Notes under the pieces: generated by a model
What the model saw: the letters and a program-made list of their open reading frames with translations, nothing else
What the model was told of the DNA's origin: nothing
The model's database searches: none
Made by a program: the position numbers and the translations under genes
Shown here: positions 1-7,991 of the stretch, piece after piece
How the letters are laid out: each line of letters starts with the position of its first letter
How positions within the stretch are numbered: position 1 is the stretch's first letter
NCBI GenBank assembly: GCA_019414725.1
Contig: DXLM01000066.1
Span: 1 to 17,992 of the forward strand
Length of the DNA stretch: 17,992 nucleotides
Source: Bacteroides sp.
GTDB lineage: Bacteria; Bacteroidota; Bacteroidia; Bacteroidales; Bacteroidaceae
Direction: 5' to 3'

Positions 1-340
1 ACACCGCATTATCCGCAAAAAGCGGCACAATGGAAAAACAACGCCTTCTCTTCATCAAAACAACGGCATATTTTTACCTAAAATACACCTTCTTTTTTTA
101 AAATTACAGCATATTTTTTTTGAGGGTAATGAACAGACTGATTATCAGCAATGACGGAAATACATAAAGCGGCACTGTTTCTTCACATAAAAATATACCA
201 TTCATGTCCGATGAACATGCAAAAAACAAGTAGGTATTTAAGAATTCCGTCGCTCTAAACCGAAATTCGACAAATAAACATGATGAGGATCTCTTGAAAA
301 CTTAAAAGGGAGAAGATATTTCCCTTCATAAACAACAATC
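1..340. other. AT-rich intergenic stretch, no gene recognised
   Basis: No convincing coding region is visible on either strand in the first 340 bases. The only short open frame of note is a 33-codon minus-strand frame (104-205) with a hydrophobic C-terminal half, and nothing else supports it. Small hairpins occur: CCGC/GCGG around 13-25, and AAGGGA (306-311) with TCCCTT (321-326). Neither has a clear U-tract that would make it a good terminator. The region probably separates the MFS operon, which ends at 415, from a gene left of the window. Confidence 0.5.
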
Positions 341-376
341 AAAAAAGGCTCCAATATTAAAAAATATCAGAGCCTT
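341..376 (-). terminator. Rho-independent terminator of the isomerase-ROK-MFS operon
   Basis: On the minus strand AAGGCTC pairs with GAGCCTT (345-351 with 370-376), continued by an inner ATATT/AATAT pairing (354-358 with 363-367). A run of six U (complement of 341-346) follows, overlapping the base of the stem. It lies about 40 bases past the MFS stop codon, as expected for the end of this operon. Confidence 0.8.
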
Positions 377-414
377 AATCTTCATCTCATTTTGCCTATA
401 TGGCAAAAATTTAA

Positions 415-1578
415 TTAACTAACCTTTTTTACCTTTATCCCAAAAGCACAATACATCAAGTATGCAACACACAGCAAGACAACGAATAATCCTGCCGTAA
501 TTCCTCCCAAATCAATTGCAAATCCTAAAATAGGAGTTACAACCCCACCACCGGCAACGGCAGTTATCATCAGACCGGAAATCTGATTCATCTTTGAAGG
601 ACATTCTTGAAAAGCCAAGGAATAAATGATAGAGAAAACAGAAGAGGCAAAAAATCCGATTCCACCAATACATAATAAATTCAGTGTAGCACCATCAACA
701 AACATCAAAAGCAATAATGAAGCTGCACATGCAATAATATTTACACGGAAATAACGTATTCCTGATATTCTTGCCAACAAAAATGTTCCAAGTAATGCTC
801 CAATTGTTCTACTCAAGAAATAAACTTGAGGAGCAAACTTGACTTGTTCGGCGCTCCAATCGTAACGAACTGCCATAAGTTTTGAACTAATATAATTGGT
901 GGCAACATCAACTCCGACAATAAAAAAGATTCCTAAAAACAGAATCAAAATGATTTTATCCTTCAATAAGGAAAACGAATCAGCCATTGAAATGGTTTCT
1001 GAAACACTCTGTTCCCGCTTTATAGGTGTGAACATCAACCAAAGTGCAAAAAACAAAGTTATCACCCCCAATATTGGGAAGCAATAATACCAATGTTCAG
1101 AGCCAAAACGTAATGTAGCAAATAATACAATTTCCGGACCAACCAAAGAAGAAACGGCCTTAATAACCTGCCCGGCAGTCAAACTGCTTGTAAGCATACG
1201 CTGATCCTGTATCACATTATTCAGCAATGGATTAAGAGAAATCTGCAATATGGCATTTCCTATGCCTAACAAGACATAAGCAATGATACAAGTTACACTA
1301 CTATAAACAATCAACGGCAAAAACATACCGACAATTGTCACCAGCATACTAATGAGTACGGTATTTTTTCGCCCCCATTTATTCATCTTATTCCCAACAG
1401 GTATTCCTAGAAAAAGAAACCAGATAAACACCATCGACGGAACGAATCCTGTCATCGTAGACGACCAACCAAAACTTGTCTGCATATAATCGGAAGAAAT
1501 ACCGACTATATCACAAAAGCCCATAACAAAAAAGGCAGCAAGTACTGGAATTACTTTTATTATAGAACTGTTTTTCAT
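415..1578 (-). CDS. MFS sugar transporter, probable mannose/hexose importer
   Basis: This 387-residue protein is built almost entirely of hydrophobic segments, consistent with about 12 transmembrane helices of the major facilitator superfamily. The loop between helices 2 and 3 has the MFS signature (G62-N-K-M-N-K-W-G-R-K, ending near residue 72). Length is normal for sugar MFS carriers. Substrate cannot be read from sequence. It is the last gene of an operon with a ROK sugar kinase and a phosphomannose isomerase-like protein, and next to two alpha-mannosidases. Import of free mannose or short mannosides across the inner membrane is therefore the best inference. The ATG follows a 14-bp inverted repeat, and the terminator at 341-376 ends the transcript. 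A hexose other than mannose is possible. Confidence 0.85.
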   Translation of the reverse strand: MKNSSIIKVIPVLAAFFVMGFCDIVGISSDYMQTSFGWSSTMTGFVPSMVFIWFLFLGIPVGNKMNKWGRKNTVLISMLVTIVGMFLPLIVYSSVTCIIAYVLLGIGNAILQISLNPLLNNVIQDQRMLTSSLTAGQVIKAVSSLVGPEIVLFATLRFGSEHWYYCFPILGVITLFFALWLMFTPIKREQSVSETISMADSFSLLKDKIILILFLGIFFIVGVDVATNYISSKLMAVRYDWSAEQVKFAPQVYFLSRTIGALLGTFLLARISGIRYFRVNIIACAASLLLLMFVDGATLNLLCIGGIGFFASSVFSIIYSLAFQECPSKMNQISGLMITAVAGGGVVTPILGFAIDLGGITAGLFVVLLCVAYLMYCAFGIKVKKVS

Positions 1579-1594
1579 AAGTAAATTAATCAGC

Positions 1595-1629
1595 TTGCAT
1601 GGCTAATTATGAATAAATTAGCCATGCAA
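1595..1629 (-). repeat. Perfect 14-bp inverted repeat before the MFS gene
   Basis: TTGCATGGCTAATT (1595-1608) and its exact complement (1616-1629) flank a 7-base loop. The hairpin lies between the GH92 remnant and the MFS start codon at 1578. No U-tract follows on the minus strand, so it is not a standard terminator. It could be an mRNA stability or attenuation structure, a leftover terminator of the lost GH92 gene, or a protein-binding palindrome. Confidence 0.75.
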
Positions 1630-1648
1630 ACAACAAATAATAAAATAT

Positions 1649-1750
1649 TTATTTCCCATAATATGGAAGTACATCCTTTCCCCATTCAACATTTGGCGTA
1701 CTTCCCATTTTTAATTTCAGAGTTCCCCCTTTAAAGAAATCCTCACGATA
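1649..1750 (-). pseudogene. C-terminal remnant of a GH92 alpha-mannosidase
   Basis: Reading the minus strand from two bases after the ROK stop codon gives 33 codons and a TAA. They begin YREDFFKGGTL and continue into KMGSTPNVEWG. This is the usual C-terminal end of GH92 proteins, where a KGG-x-L strand is followed by MG-x-x-P. The intact GH92 protein in this window ends with the matching stretch IVKGGRLDIQMGNSP. The frame stays open only two codons further upstream (Ile-Thr), overlapping the ROK stop, then meets a stop. There is no start codon upstream and no room for the rest of a ~750-residue enzyme. I infer that a GH92 gene once lay between ROK and MFS and was removed by deletion, leaving its 3' end. 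It is not expected to make a functional protein. Confidence 0.75.
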
Positions 1751-1752
1751 GG

Positions 1753-2859
1753 TTATTTAAGAACTTCTAACTGTGATAACGCATATGCATAAGCACCTCG
1801 CATGATAGAGCAGCTTGCTCCTTCACGACTACACATCACTGCAATGCGTTTCGTATTATTATAGGGTACTTTAATTGACGTTCCGGGAATCAAGACCTCA
1901 CGATGTTGATAATCCAGAAACTTCTTTCTGTCCATTTCATCTTCCCAGTTATAAACTTCCATCTGCAAACATGGGAATTGCTCTCCTGAAAACATTGATA
2001 ATGTAGCGCGCAGTTCATTTACTAAAGCCGGTAATATATAGTGAGAAGCACCGGCTAGTCCACCACCTATTACTACTAACCCATCTACAATATTCAGTGC
2101 AGATGCAATTGCACTTCCGGCCATTTCTCCTAATTCCTGAAAACTAGCTATTGCAGCCTTCTTATCACCTTCCTTTATACCTTCAGCAATTTCATAGATA
2201 TTTTTAGGAGTCAAATCGGCATCCTGTACTCCTGACAATTCACGATACACTCTTTTAACGGCACGAATACTGACACTTTCTTCTGCAAGCATTGAAGGAT
2301 ACTTCTTGTTACGCATCAGCCAAACGTCCCCTCCACAGCCATTATCTCCTGTCAACAATCTGTTATCTATTACAACCCCGGCTCCAAAGCCAGTACCTAA
2401 TGTTATTCCCAGCAAATTTTTATATTTTCGGTTATGCCCCATTGCCTCCAATTCTCTATTTACCATAGGAAGAGCTCCAGATAAAGCCTCACCATAAGCA
2501 AACAGATTTCCATCATTTTCTATATAAACAGGAATGCCATAATGATGTTGCAAAAATGGGCCAAGAGCTACTCCCTGACGAAAAGAAGGGAAGTTAGGCA
2601 AGTTTCCACCTATCACTCCATTTTTATAATCTGCCGGACCTGGGAAGGCAAAGCTGATTGCAACAGGAGGTGTATCCAAGCTTTTAATTACGGCATCAAA
2701 ACCAGCCACTAAAGTGGCTAGGCATCTATCCAGATTGTCCGAGCAAGAAGGCATACAAACTGGCGAAACAATCTGAATATTGCCCCTGATGGCAGAAAAA
2801 ACAAAATTAGTTCCTCCTGCATCAAGGGTCAATACTATTCGTTTGTCATTCTCGTACAT
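1753..2859 (-). CDS. ROK family sugar kinase, probable mannokinase
   Basis: This 368-residue cytoplasmic protein has the actin-like ATPase fold of ROK kinases. The N-terminal phosphate loop D13-A-G-G-T17 is present, as are the catalytic-Asp motif E114-N-D-G-N118, the second phosphate motif L154-G-T-G-F-G-A-G161 and a C-terminal adenosine-side V-I-G-G-G-L-A-G. It should phosphorylate a hexose with ATP. In this operon, after a phosphomannose isomerase-like gene and before a sugar transporter, mannose to mannose-6-phosphate is the best guess. Two oddities stand out. The usual ROK substrate/zinc segment (G-E-x-G-H, and the Cys cluster after it) is replaced by GDNGCGGDVW near 171-180, so the canonical His is missing. 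The protein is also longer at the C-terminus than typical ~300-residue members. Start ATG is 45 bases after the isomerase stop. Glucokinase or another hexokinase role cannot be excluded. Confidence 0.85.
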   Translation of the reverse strand: MYENDKRIVLTLDAGGTNFVFSAIRGNIQIVSPVCMPSCSDNLDRCLATLVAGFDAVIKSLDTPPVAISFAFPGPADYKNGVIGGNLPNFPSFRQGVALGPFLQHHYGIPVYIENDGNLFAYGEALSGALPMVNRELEAMGHNRKYKNLLGITLGTGFGAGVVIDNRLLTGDNGCGGDVWLMRNKKYPSMLAEESVSIRAVKRVYRELSGVQDADLTPKNIYEIAEGIKEGDKKAAIASFQELGEMAGSAIASALNIVDGLVVIGGGLAGASHYILPALVNELRATLSMFSGEQFPCLQMEVYNWEDEMDRKKFLDYQHREVLIPGTSIKVPYNNTKRIAVMCSREGASCSIMRGAYAYALSQLEVLK

Positions 2860-2904
2860 ATTTTTAAGGCTTCTTTAAAGGTTTATTACTCTGTTTTTCT
2901 ACTA

Positions 2905-4631
2905 TCAGAAGCGTACATAAGCTTTCACTGTCACACACTCCTTACCTTCTGACAAACCATAAGGACGGATAGTATATTCACCTACACAAGCCGGAATAAT
3001 AAAGGTTTCAGCATAATGTACTACAAATGGCTCGAATGAATGAGTAGGACTTTCTACAATAGCTTCCTCTCCTTCCAATAGATTGAATACATTCACACTG
3101 TTGTTGGTATGGTGCAATACGGGAACAGAGAAGCGGTGACGACGGGTTTCAATAAACTCATTTTCATGCAAACCGGTACGTTCTTCCATCCAACCTTCAC
3201 CTTCACCTATCAAGGTCACATGGTTACGAAGTTTTTCATATACATAATCCGTATTTCTATTCCAATTGATGACATGTTTTCCACGTTCTACATTTATTGG
3301 ACGAGGTTTTCCATCAAGTCCCAAACGCTGCCAGTCCCAAAGTTTGAAAGTAAACAGATTGGGAGTTGAACTGATTTCAAGTACCATACTGTTTGAACCA
3401 GAACAATGAATTGTTCCCCCAGGTATCAAGAAATGGTCATGCTTTTTGGCCGGTATCTTGTTTACATACTTTTCAGCATCGAATACGATCTCGCCACGCT
3501 GTGCTCTGCGTAAATCCTCTATCATAGCCTCACGGTCTACTCCATTCTTTACACCTAAATAAACAACAGCATCTTCTTCTGCATCCAGCAGATAATAGCT
3601 TTCGTCCTGTGTGTAGTACATACCGAAATTCTCGCGGATAAACTGAGTTGTAGGATGCACCTGCAAACTTAAATTTCCACCACCTATTGTATCCAAGAAA
3701 TCGAAACGTATCGGAAAGTCTTTTCCAAAACGTGCTTCAACAGGCTCTCCAAGTAATTCTTTACTTTTCAACAATACCAAATCAACTGAAGGTAATTCAA
3801 AGCGTACACCATTTACTTCAAAATAAAGGCTGTTTTCCTCGGGCACACAGTCGAAGCACCAACCGTAATTTTGCTTACTGCGGTCCAAATCACATACCTC
3901 CTTCATCCATTGTCCTCCCCATGGCGCCGGATCAAAGAAAGGAACAACACGGAAAGGTTTCGTAGATGTTTTCTCAATACCTTTAAAGAAAGTTTCACGA
4001 TCAATCATTTTGGGCTGTCCTGCAATATGAGTATCCAACCAAAAATCTACCTCATGAAACAATGAATCTTTATAACGATCGCATACACGCCAATCATTAA
4101 AATATCCTCTTTTATATTGGAGCGAAACAGCTTCATTACGATTGTCTATACCTAAAGCTTTTACTTCATGACGACGAAAACGTTGCTGAATTTCCCAACG
4201 GGCCATATCCACATACACAAGCGTTGCTTCAGGGGCAACCATATGCGCTCCTGTACCTAACACAATAACAGGCTTATTGCTTTCACTGACTTTTTTTGTG
4301 CAGCCGCCAGCTTTTCACTATCAAAATAATCCGCCAAACATAAATTGGTTACATAGCCAAACAACACATCATCAGTCATAAAGCGTTCTGTCATTTCAGC
4401 TATCACCTTCTCATCTTTATACAATTCATTCACCAGAATAATTTCTGCCGGCTGAAGTAAAGAAAGCTCATCTATAAGTTCTTTTTCATACACCCCAGTA
4501 TAGCAATCTACTGCTAATACAGTTTTTTCAGACAATTTGGATGCAAGAACACCACGTATCTCACCCCATCCTTGAAAGATATTCCCATCAATTACCGTAG
4601 CAGGATATTTGTCATAATTCGGTTTTCTCAT
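2905..4631 (-). CDS. Class I mannose-6-phosphate isomerase-like protein, split by a -1 frameshift
   Basis: Two overlapping frames together encode one long protein. The first (4631-4257) gives 124 residues. The second (2905 up to codon GTC at 4290) continues in the -1 frame. The switch point is CAA AAA AAG (4298-4290), containing the heptamer A_AAA_AAG. A -1 slip there joins Gln-Lys-Lys to VSESNKPVIVLGTG and gives about 575 residues. The C-terminal part is a class I phosphomannose isomerase: LSLQVHP holds the Gln and His zinc ligands, and FLIPGGTIHCSG followed by MVLEISS matches the second ligand region. The reaction would be mannose-6-phosphate to fructose-6-phosphate in the cytoplasm. The N-terminal ~240 residues, before the isomerase domain, are an extra domain of unproven role (kinase-like in appearance, without a clear P-loop). 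It is the first gene of the operon with ROK and MFS. The split could be programmed frameshifting, a mutation or a sequencing error. An independent start at GTG 4263 is unlikely because homology-like sequence continues upstream. Confidence 0.8.
4290..4298 (-). promoter_or_regulatory. Slippery heptamer A_AAA_AAG at the isomerase frame switch
   Basis: On the minus strand the first frame reads CAA AAA AAG followed by TCA. Slipping back one base re-reads the G and continues GTC AGT GAA, exactly the frame of the 452-codon downstream reading frame. A_AAA_AAG is the well-known bacterial -1 slippery site (E. coli dnaX and many IS elements). Without a slip, translation ends 10 codons later at TAG. The closest downstream hairpin I see is GTTGC/GCAAC, complement of about 4223-4239. 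It lies roughly 50 bases away, too far for a standard stimulator. Confidence 0.55.
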
Positions 4632-4643
4632 AAATAATTTGTT

Positions 4644-4658
4644 ATTTGTTCATACATA
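4644..4658 (-). promoter_or_regulatory. Candidate GntR operator, copy A (isomerase operon)
   Basis: ATTTGTTCATACATA on the plus strand is repeated exactly at 10442-10456 in front of the GH92 operon. The core on the minus strand, GTATGAAC, differs by one base from the HutC-subfamily operator consensus GT-N-TA-N-AC. It begins 14 bases past the -7 box, just after the expected transcription start, a position where a bound repressor would block elongation. The regulator is probably the GntR/UTRA protein encoded at 10556. Confidence 0.65.
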
Positions 4659-4671
4659 TTATCATTTTGTG

Positions 4672-4701
4672 CAAATATAAAAATAATATTTTATAATCAA
4701 A
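4672..4701 (-). promoter_or_regulatory. Bacteroides-type promoter of the isomerase-ROK-MFS operon
   Basis: On the minus strand TATATTTG (complement of 4672-4679) fits the -7 consensus TAnnTTTG. TTTG (complement of 4698-4701) fits the -33 box, with an 18-bp spacer. The expected transcription start is near 4665, leaving a 5' leader of about 34 bases before the ATG at 4631. The same layout occurs at 10469-10498. Confidence 0.75.
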
Positions 4702-4958
4702 TAGAATTAATAGAAAAAATTTACCTTATCGAAATAGAATAAAATTATAGAACAGAACTATACGAGCGCATACATATTAGACAAATCAATTTAATTATCA
4801 ACGAATTACACATAATCAATCTATAATATACCAAAAGTATAAAAAAGAAAGCAGGAAAAATAGACTTGTCCACATGTAACATAGAGTGTTCAAACAATAT
4901 AACAAAACGTGCAATATACATATTCTATATTCTCATAAAATATTCATCTATTATCATT
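4702..4958. other. AT-rich spacer between the two mannose operons
   Basis: This stretch lies between the promoter of the isomerase operon and the terminator of the GH92-GH38 operon. I see no open frame with recognisable protein features, no strong inverted repeat and no further copy of the operator element. Confidence 0.5.
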
Positions 4959-4996
4959 AAAAAGAAACCCGTCATCGGATATAACCGATGACGGGT
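4959..4996 (-). terminator. Rho-independent terminator of the GH92-GH38 operon
   Basis: A perfect 12-bp stem (ACCCGTCATCGG at 4967-4978 with its complement at 4985-4996) encloses a 6-base loop. On the minus strand it is followed by TTTCTTTTT. It sits 34 bases past the GH38 stop codon and separates the two mannose operons. Confidence 0.9.
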
Positions 4997-5029
4997 AAGC
5001 TAGTATCAAAAACAGTATTCAAATAAACA

Positions 5030-7927
5030 TTACCAGTATATTTTGATAAATTTACTTTCCCAAGGTTTTAATTTCAAAGCTGCTTGTTCACCTTTAACTG
5101 TTTCTCCAACAACATCACATACTTCCACTTTTTTAATATTCACAATATCCGAAGAGAAAGAAAGGTCTACCATTTTACCTCCAATCTCCCTAAGTTGCAA
5201 CATAACAGCCTTTTCATTTTCAACAGGGGTCATATTTACTAATAAAACATTCTCTGAATTTATTCTCAGAATATTTTTCACCTGATTAGTTCCATCATTT
5301 CCTTCTCCAGCAGGTAACACTCTAGTCAGGAAAGGAATTCTATTAGACCACGCAAATTTTGTTGCATATTCCAAAGAAGAATCTTCAGAAGAATTTATAA
5401 AATAACTCCATTGCATTTCTCCTACCTGATCTGCATTAAAATTCGTAACCCAATAATTATTCATTGGCCATGAATACATATTAGTAGACTGAGGAACCGC
5501 TCCAGCCTGATAACGTCCTGTATTAATTGCTCCGAACTGCATCAGAGGTATCTCCTGACTACACATGACAACTTGTGAGTGACTATTTCGCGCTGTTGCA
5601 AAATTCTGCACTGTATACCAATCATTAGACGAACCTTTTATTTGATCAACACCTGCTTCTATATTTCCACCAGGAACATCTAAGAATATTTTTCCATTTT
5701 CAATCTGGTAAGGGAAAGAAACATATACTGCTTCCGGATCGATTACAGATTTTTTACGCAAACGATAAAGTACTTCTATTTTTTTCTCCACATTGTATAT
5801 ACGGAACTCCACCATTAAATTATCTTCCCCAATGCCGGCAGAAGTAGTTGCACGGAAGCGATAAGTATCCCATATTTCTCCTTTTTCAAACTGTTCAAAA
5901 CGGATTTTTTCCAGACTACGACGTAAAAACTGAGGAGCCTGATATTTCTCCATAGGATGACGACTGTCTATAATTTCATAAACAAACTCACCCAATTCCC
6001 ACTTTGCATCATCTGTCAGCAAGGAACAATTAAGTTCTTTATCGAATAAATGTTTAATTGTTCCACGCTGCAAATTAAAATCAACCGCATACCAATCATT
6101 TTCTATATGTGTATCGGCTAATTCTATTGTCCGTTCAATTACAGGGCGAGGAGCATCTTTTACTTTAATAAAACAACGTTCGCAACCTAAAGCTGGAACA
6201 TTTCGCACATACAGATACCAATATGTACCATCAGAACGAACTTCTCCTGCCTGAGCCGGAACCTTATTACCAGCAGCGTCTACAATTTCAAAATCTTTTT
6301 CTTTCGGTAATATCTGGTGATCAATATACACCTTAGCGACTCCACTATAATCCCAGTTTAAAGTATTAAAAACAGCAACAGACGGAAGCTTCGCCTTAGG
6401 AGTAAATGACTGAAGTAATCCCATAACAGTTTCTCCCAACAATCCAGTATACCGATATGCTTCCCATGCATACGATTGCTTTAACGAACGCTGTTCCCAT
6501 GTTTCCAATCCATAAGGATTACGTACACTCTCACTATGTCCAAACGTATGTTCATCATAAAACAGCAAAGCATTATTAATTCCTGTAATCTGCTTATTTA
6601 TATCAGCAGGCAATTCTGCTCCCAACATTTTGGCAAAAGATAAACCTACCTGATTAGCAATCACATTTGAGTGAGTGATACGAGATACAGCAGCCTCACG
6701 AGCACCAGAAGCAAAACCGTCCGTCCACCAGTCGGGCCATGCCCCACGAATTGTCTGAATTTTATCCGCATACTGTGTTTCCACCGTTTTTATAAACTCT
6801 GTGGCAACAGCCGTTCTCAATTTAGGCCATTCATACTTTTCATTCCAACGCTTTACCATTTCACAGCTTTTGGTTGAAGGAGGTGCATTGTCTGTAAAAT
6901 ATCCTGAATGTTGAGCTGCACAAATATCATATGGGTAATGTTTATCTTCTAATTGCTTCAGATACTCCAACACCTTAGTTTCAAACGACTCAAAATCGTC
7001 ATTGTGAATTCCGAAAAAGTTCCCCTGATTATAATGCTCTGCACGATAAGCCAGCATTTTCTTTCCTGAAGGAGATTTCCACCAAAATACGGTCGGCTTA
7101 TCAAAACAAATCAGAGCACGATGTCCATGGGTACCCATATTCAAATATTTCACTCCCGCATCAGCAAAATATTCACTAAAACACCAGCCGATACCATTTA
7201 CATCATCTTGCATCGCCAACTCCGCACGCATTCCATGCTGACGGAACTGCTTAAGAGGAGCCAATGATGCAGCCAAAGTTTGCTCATCTGGCAATTCGTC
7301 AAAATTAAGATACATCGTAGCAAGCTCAATACGCCCCTCTTTAACTCTTTGTTTCAAGCGCGCAATCTGCTCCGCCGGACGGCATTTTAAATATTCGCTG
7401 ACAGCCCATGAAATTTCACAAGTCCAACGAAACTTTGCCGACTCCGGATAATTATCGGTAGCGTCACAATAATCCAGTGCATAATCAATATAACGTAAAT
7501 GTTCCGCCAATATTTCCATTTGAGAACGGGTATAGCCAATGTCTGTGTGTGTATGTTGCACCAGATTCATTTGCCAATGACGGACCGGATTTATCTTTAT
7601 AGGTTCAGTATAAAGTATTTCTCTACCTTGCTTCACAGTCAATACATCTTCCTGTGCTTGACTTACCTCTGGAATTTCTATATAAAAATTATTCTCTCCG
7701 GAATGTAATTTCACCTTTTTAGTAACTTCACCCAACTGAAGAACTATAGGCTCAACATCACCTTCATGCACAATATTTATCCAAACTCGCTGCTGTAAAC
7801 CACTATCCGACTTATATAAAGCCGGAAGAGATGTGATTTCCACATTTTTTATCACTAAAGATGCTATTGCTGGAACAGACATTCCCAACCATATCACACC
7901 TGCTCCTAATAATCGTCTTATATTCAT
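5030..7927 (-). CDS. Secreted GH38 alpha-mannosidase-like glycoside hydrolase
   Basis: This 965-residue protein starts with a signal peptide (MNIRR, a hydrophobic run, VPAIAS), probably cleaved near residue 23, so it should be periplasmic or surface-exposed. A short beta-domain of about 95 residues precedes the GH38 catalytic region. That region begins at HTHTDIGYT, where H127 and D129 fit the family's metal-binding His-x-Asp. QDDVNG (D241/D242) is the likely place of the nucleophile Asp. YDEHTFGHSES (H460, H464) fits the second metal His segment. The C-terminal half is the large beta-rich domain typical of GH38. Family members hydrolyse alpha-mannosidic bonds with retention and use a divalent metal. 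It starts 64 bases after the GH92 stop, so the two are co-transcribed and may trim N-glycan or alpha-mannan oligosaccharides together. It is a divergent GH38 type, so linkage preference, and even strict mannosidase activity, is inference. Confidence 0.8.
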   Translation of the reverse strand: MNIRRLLGAGVIWLGMSVPAIASLVIKNVEITSLPALYKSDSGLQQRVWINIVHEGDVEPIVLQLGEVTKKVKLHSGENNFYIEIPEVSQAQEDVLTVKQGREILYTEPIKINPVRHWQMNLVQHTHTDIGYTRSQMEILAEHLRYIDYALDYCDATDNYPESAKFRWTCEISWAVSEYLKCRPAEQIARLKQRVKEGRIELATMYLNFDELPDEQTLAASLAPLKQFRQHGMRAELAMQDDVNGIGWCFSEYFADAGVKYLNMGTHGHRALICFDKPTVFWWKSPSGKKMLAYRAEHYNQGNFFGIHNDDFESFETKVLEYLKQLEDKHYPYDICAAQHSGYFTDNAPPSTKSCEMVKRWNEKYEWPKLRTAVATEFIKTVETQYADKIQTIRGAWPDWWTDGFASGAREAAVSRITHSNVIANQVGLSFAKMLGAELPADINKQITGINNALLFYDEHTFGHSESVRNPYGLETWEQRSLKQSYAWEAYRYTGLLGETVMGLLQSFTPKAKLPSVAVFNTLNWDYSGVAKVYIDHQILPKEKDFEIVDAAGNKVPAQAGEVRSDGTYWYLYVRNVPALGCERCFIKVKDAPRPVIERTIELADTHIENDWYAVDFNLQRGTIKHLFDKELNCSLLTDDAKWELGEFVYEIIDSRHPMEKYQAPQFLRRSLEKIRFEQFEKGEIWDTYRFRATTSAGIGEDNLMVEFRIYNVEKKIEVLYRLRKKSVIDPEAVYVSFPYQIENGKIFLDVPGGNIEAGVDQIKGSSNDWYTVQNFATARNSHSQVVMCSQEIPLMQFGAINTGRYQAGAVPQSTNMYSWPMNNYWVTNFNADQVGEMQWSYFINSSEDSSLEYATKFAWSNRIPFLTRVLPAGEGNDGTNQVKNILRINSENVLLVNMTPVENEKAVMLQLREIGGKMVDLSFSSDIVNIKKVEVCDVVGETVKGEQAALKLKPWESKFIKIYW

Positions 7928-7991
7928 ATAAATACTATTTTATCAGTTTACCTTTTCACAAGCAAACACTATTAAATTTAAGCGATGGTTT

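Noticed and set aside
104..205. Minus-strand 33-codon frame with a hydrophobic segment
   Set aside because: It has an ATG and a possible but imperfect -7 box upstream, but length is near chance in AT-rich DNA and no recognisable family or conserved context supports it.
306..326. AAGGGA/TCCCTT hairpin as a second operon terminator
   Set aside because: The 6-bp stem has only an interrupted U tail and a much better terminator lies upstream at 341-376.
4223..4239. GTTGC/GCAAC hairpin as frameshift stimulator
   Set aside because: It is about 50 bases downstream of the slippery heptamer, whereas bacterial stimulatory structures usually begin within about 10 bases, and the stem is only 5 bp.
2905..4263. 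Independent 452-codon isomerase starting at GTG 4263
   Set aside because: The coding-like sequence in the same frame continues upstream (VSESNKPVIV) to the slippery site, and no ribosome entry signal or promoter is seen at the GTG.
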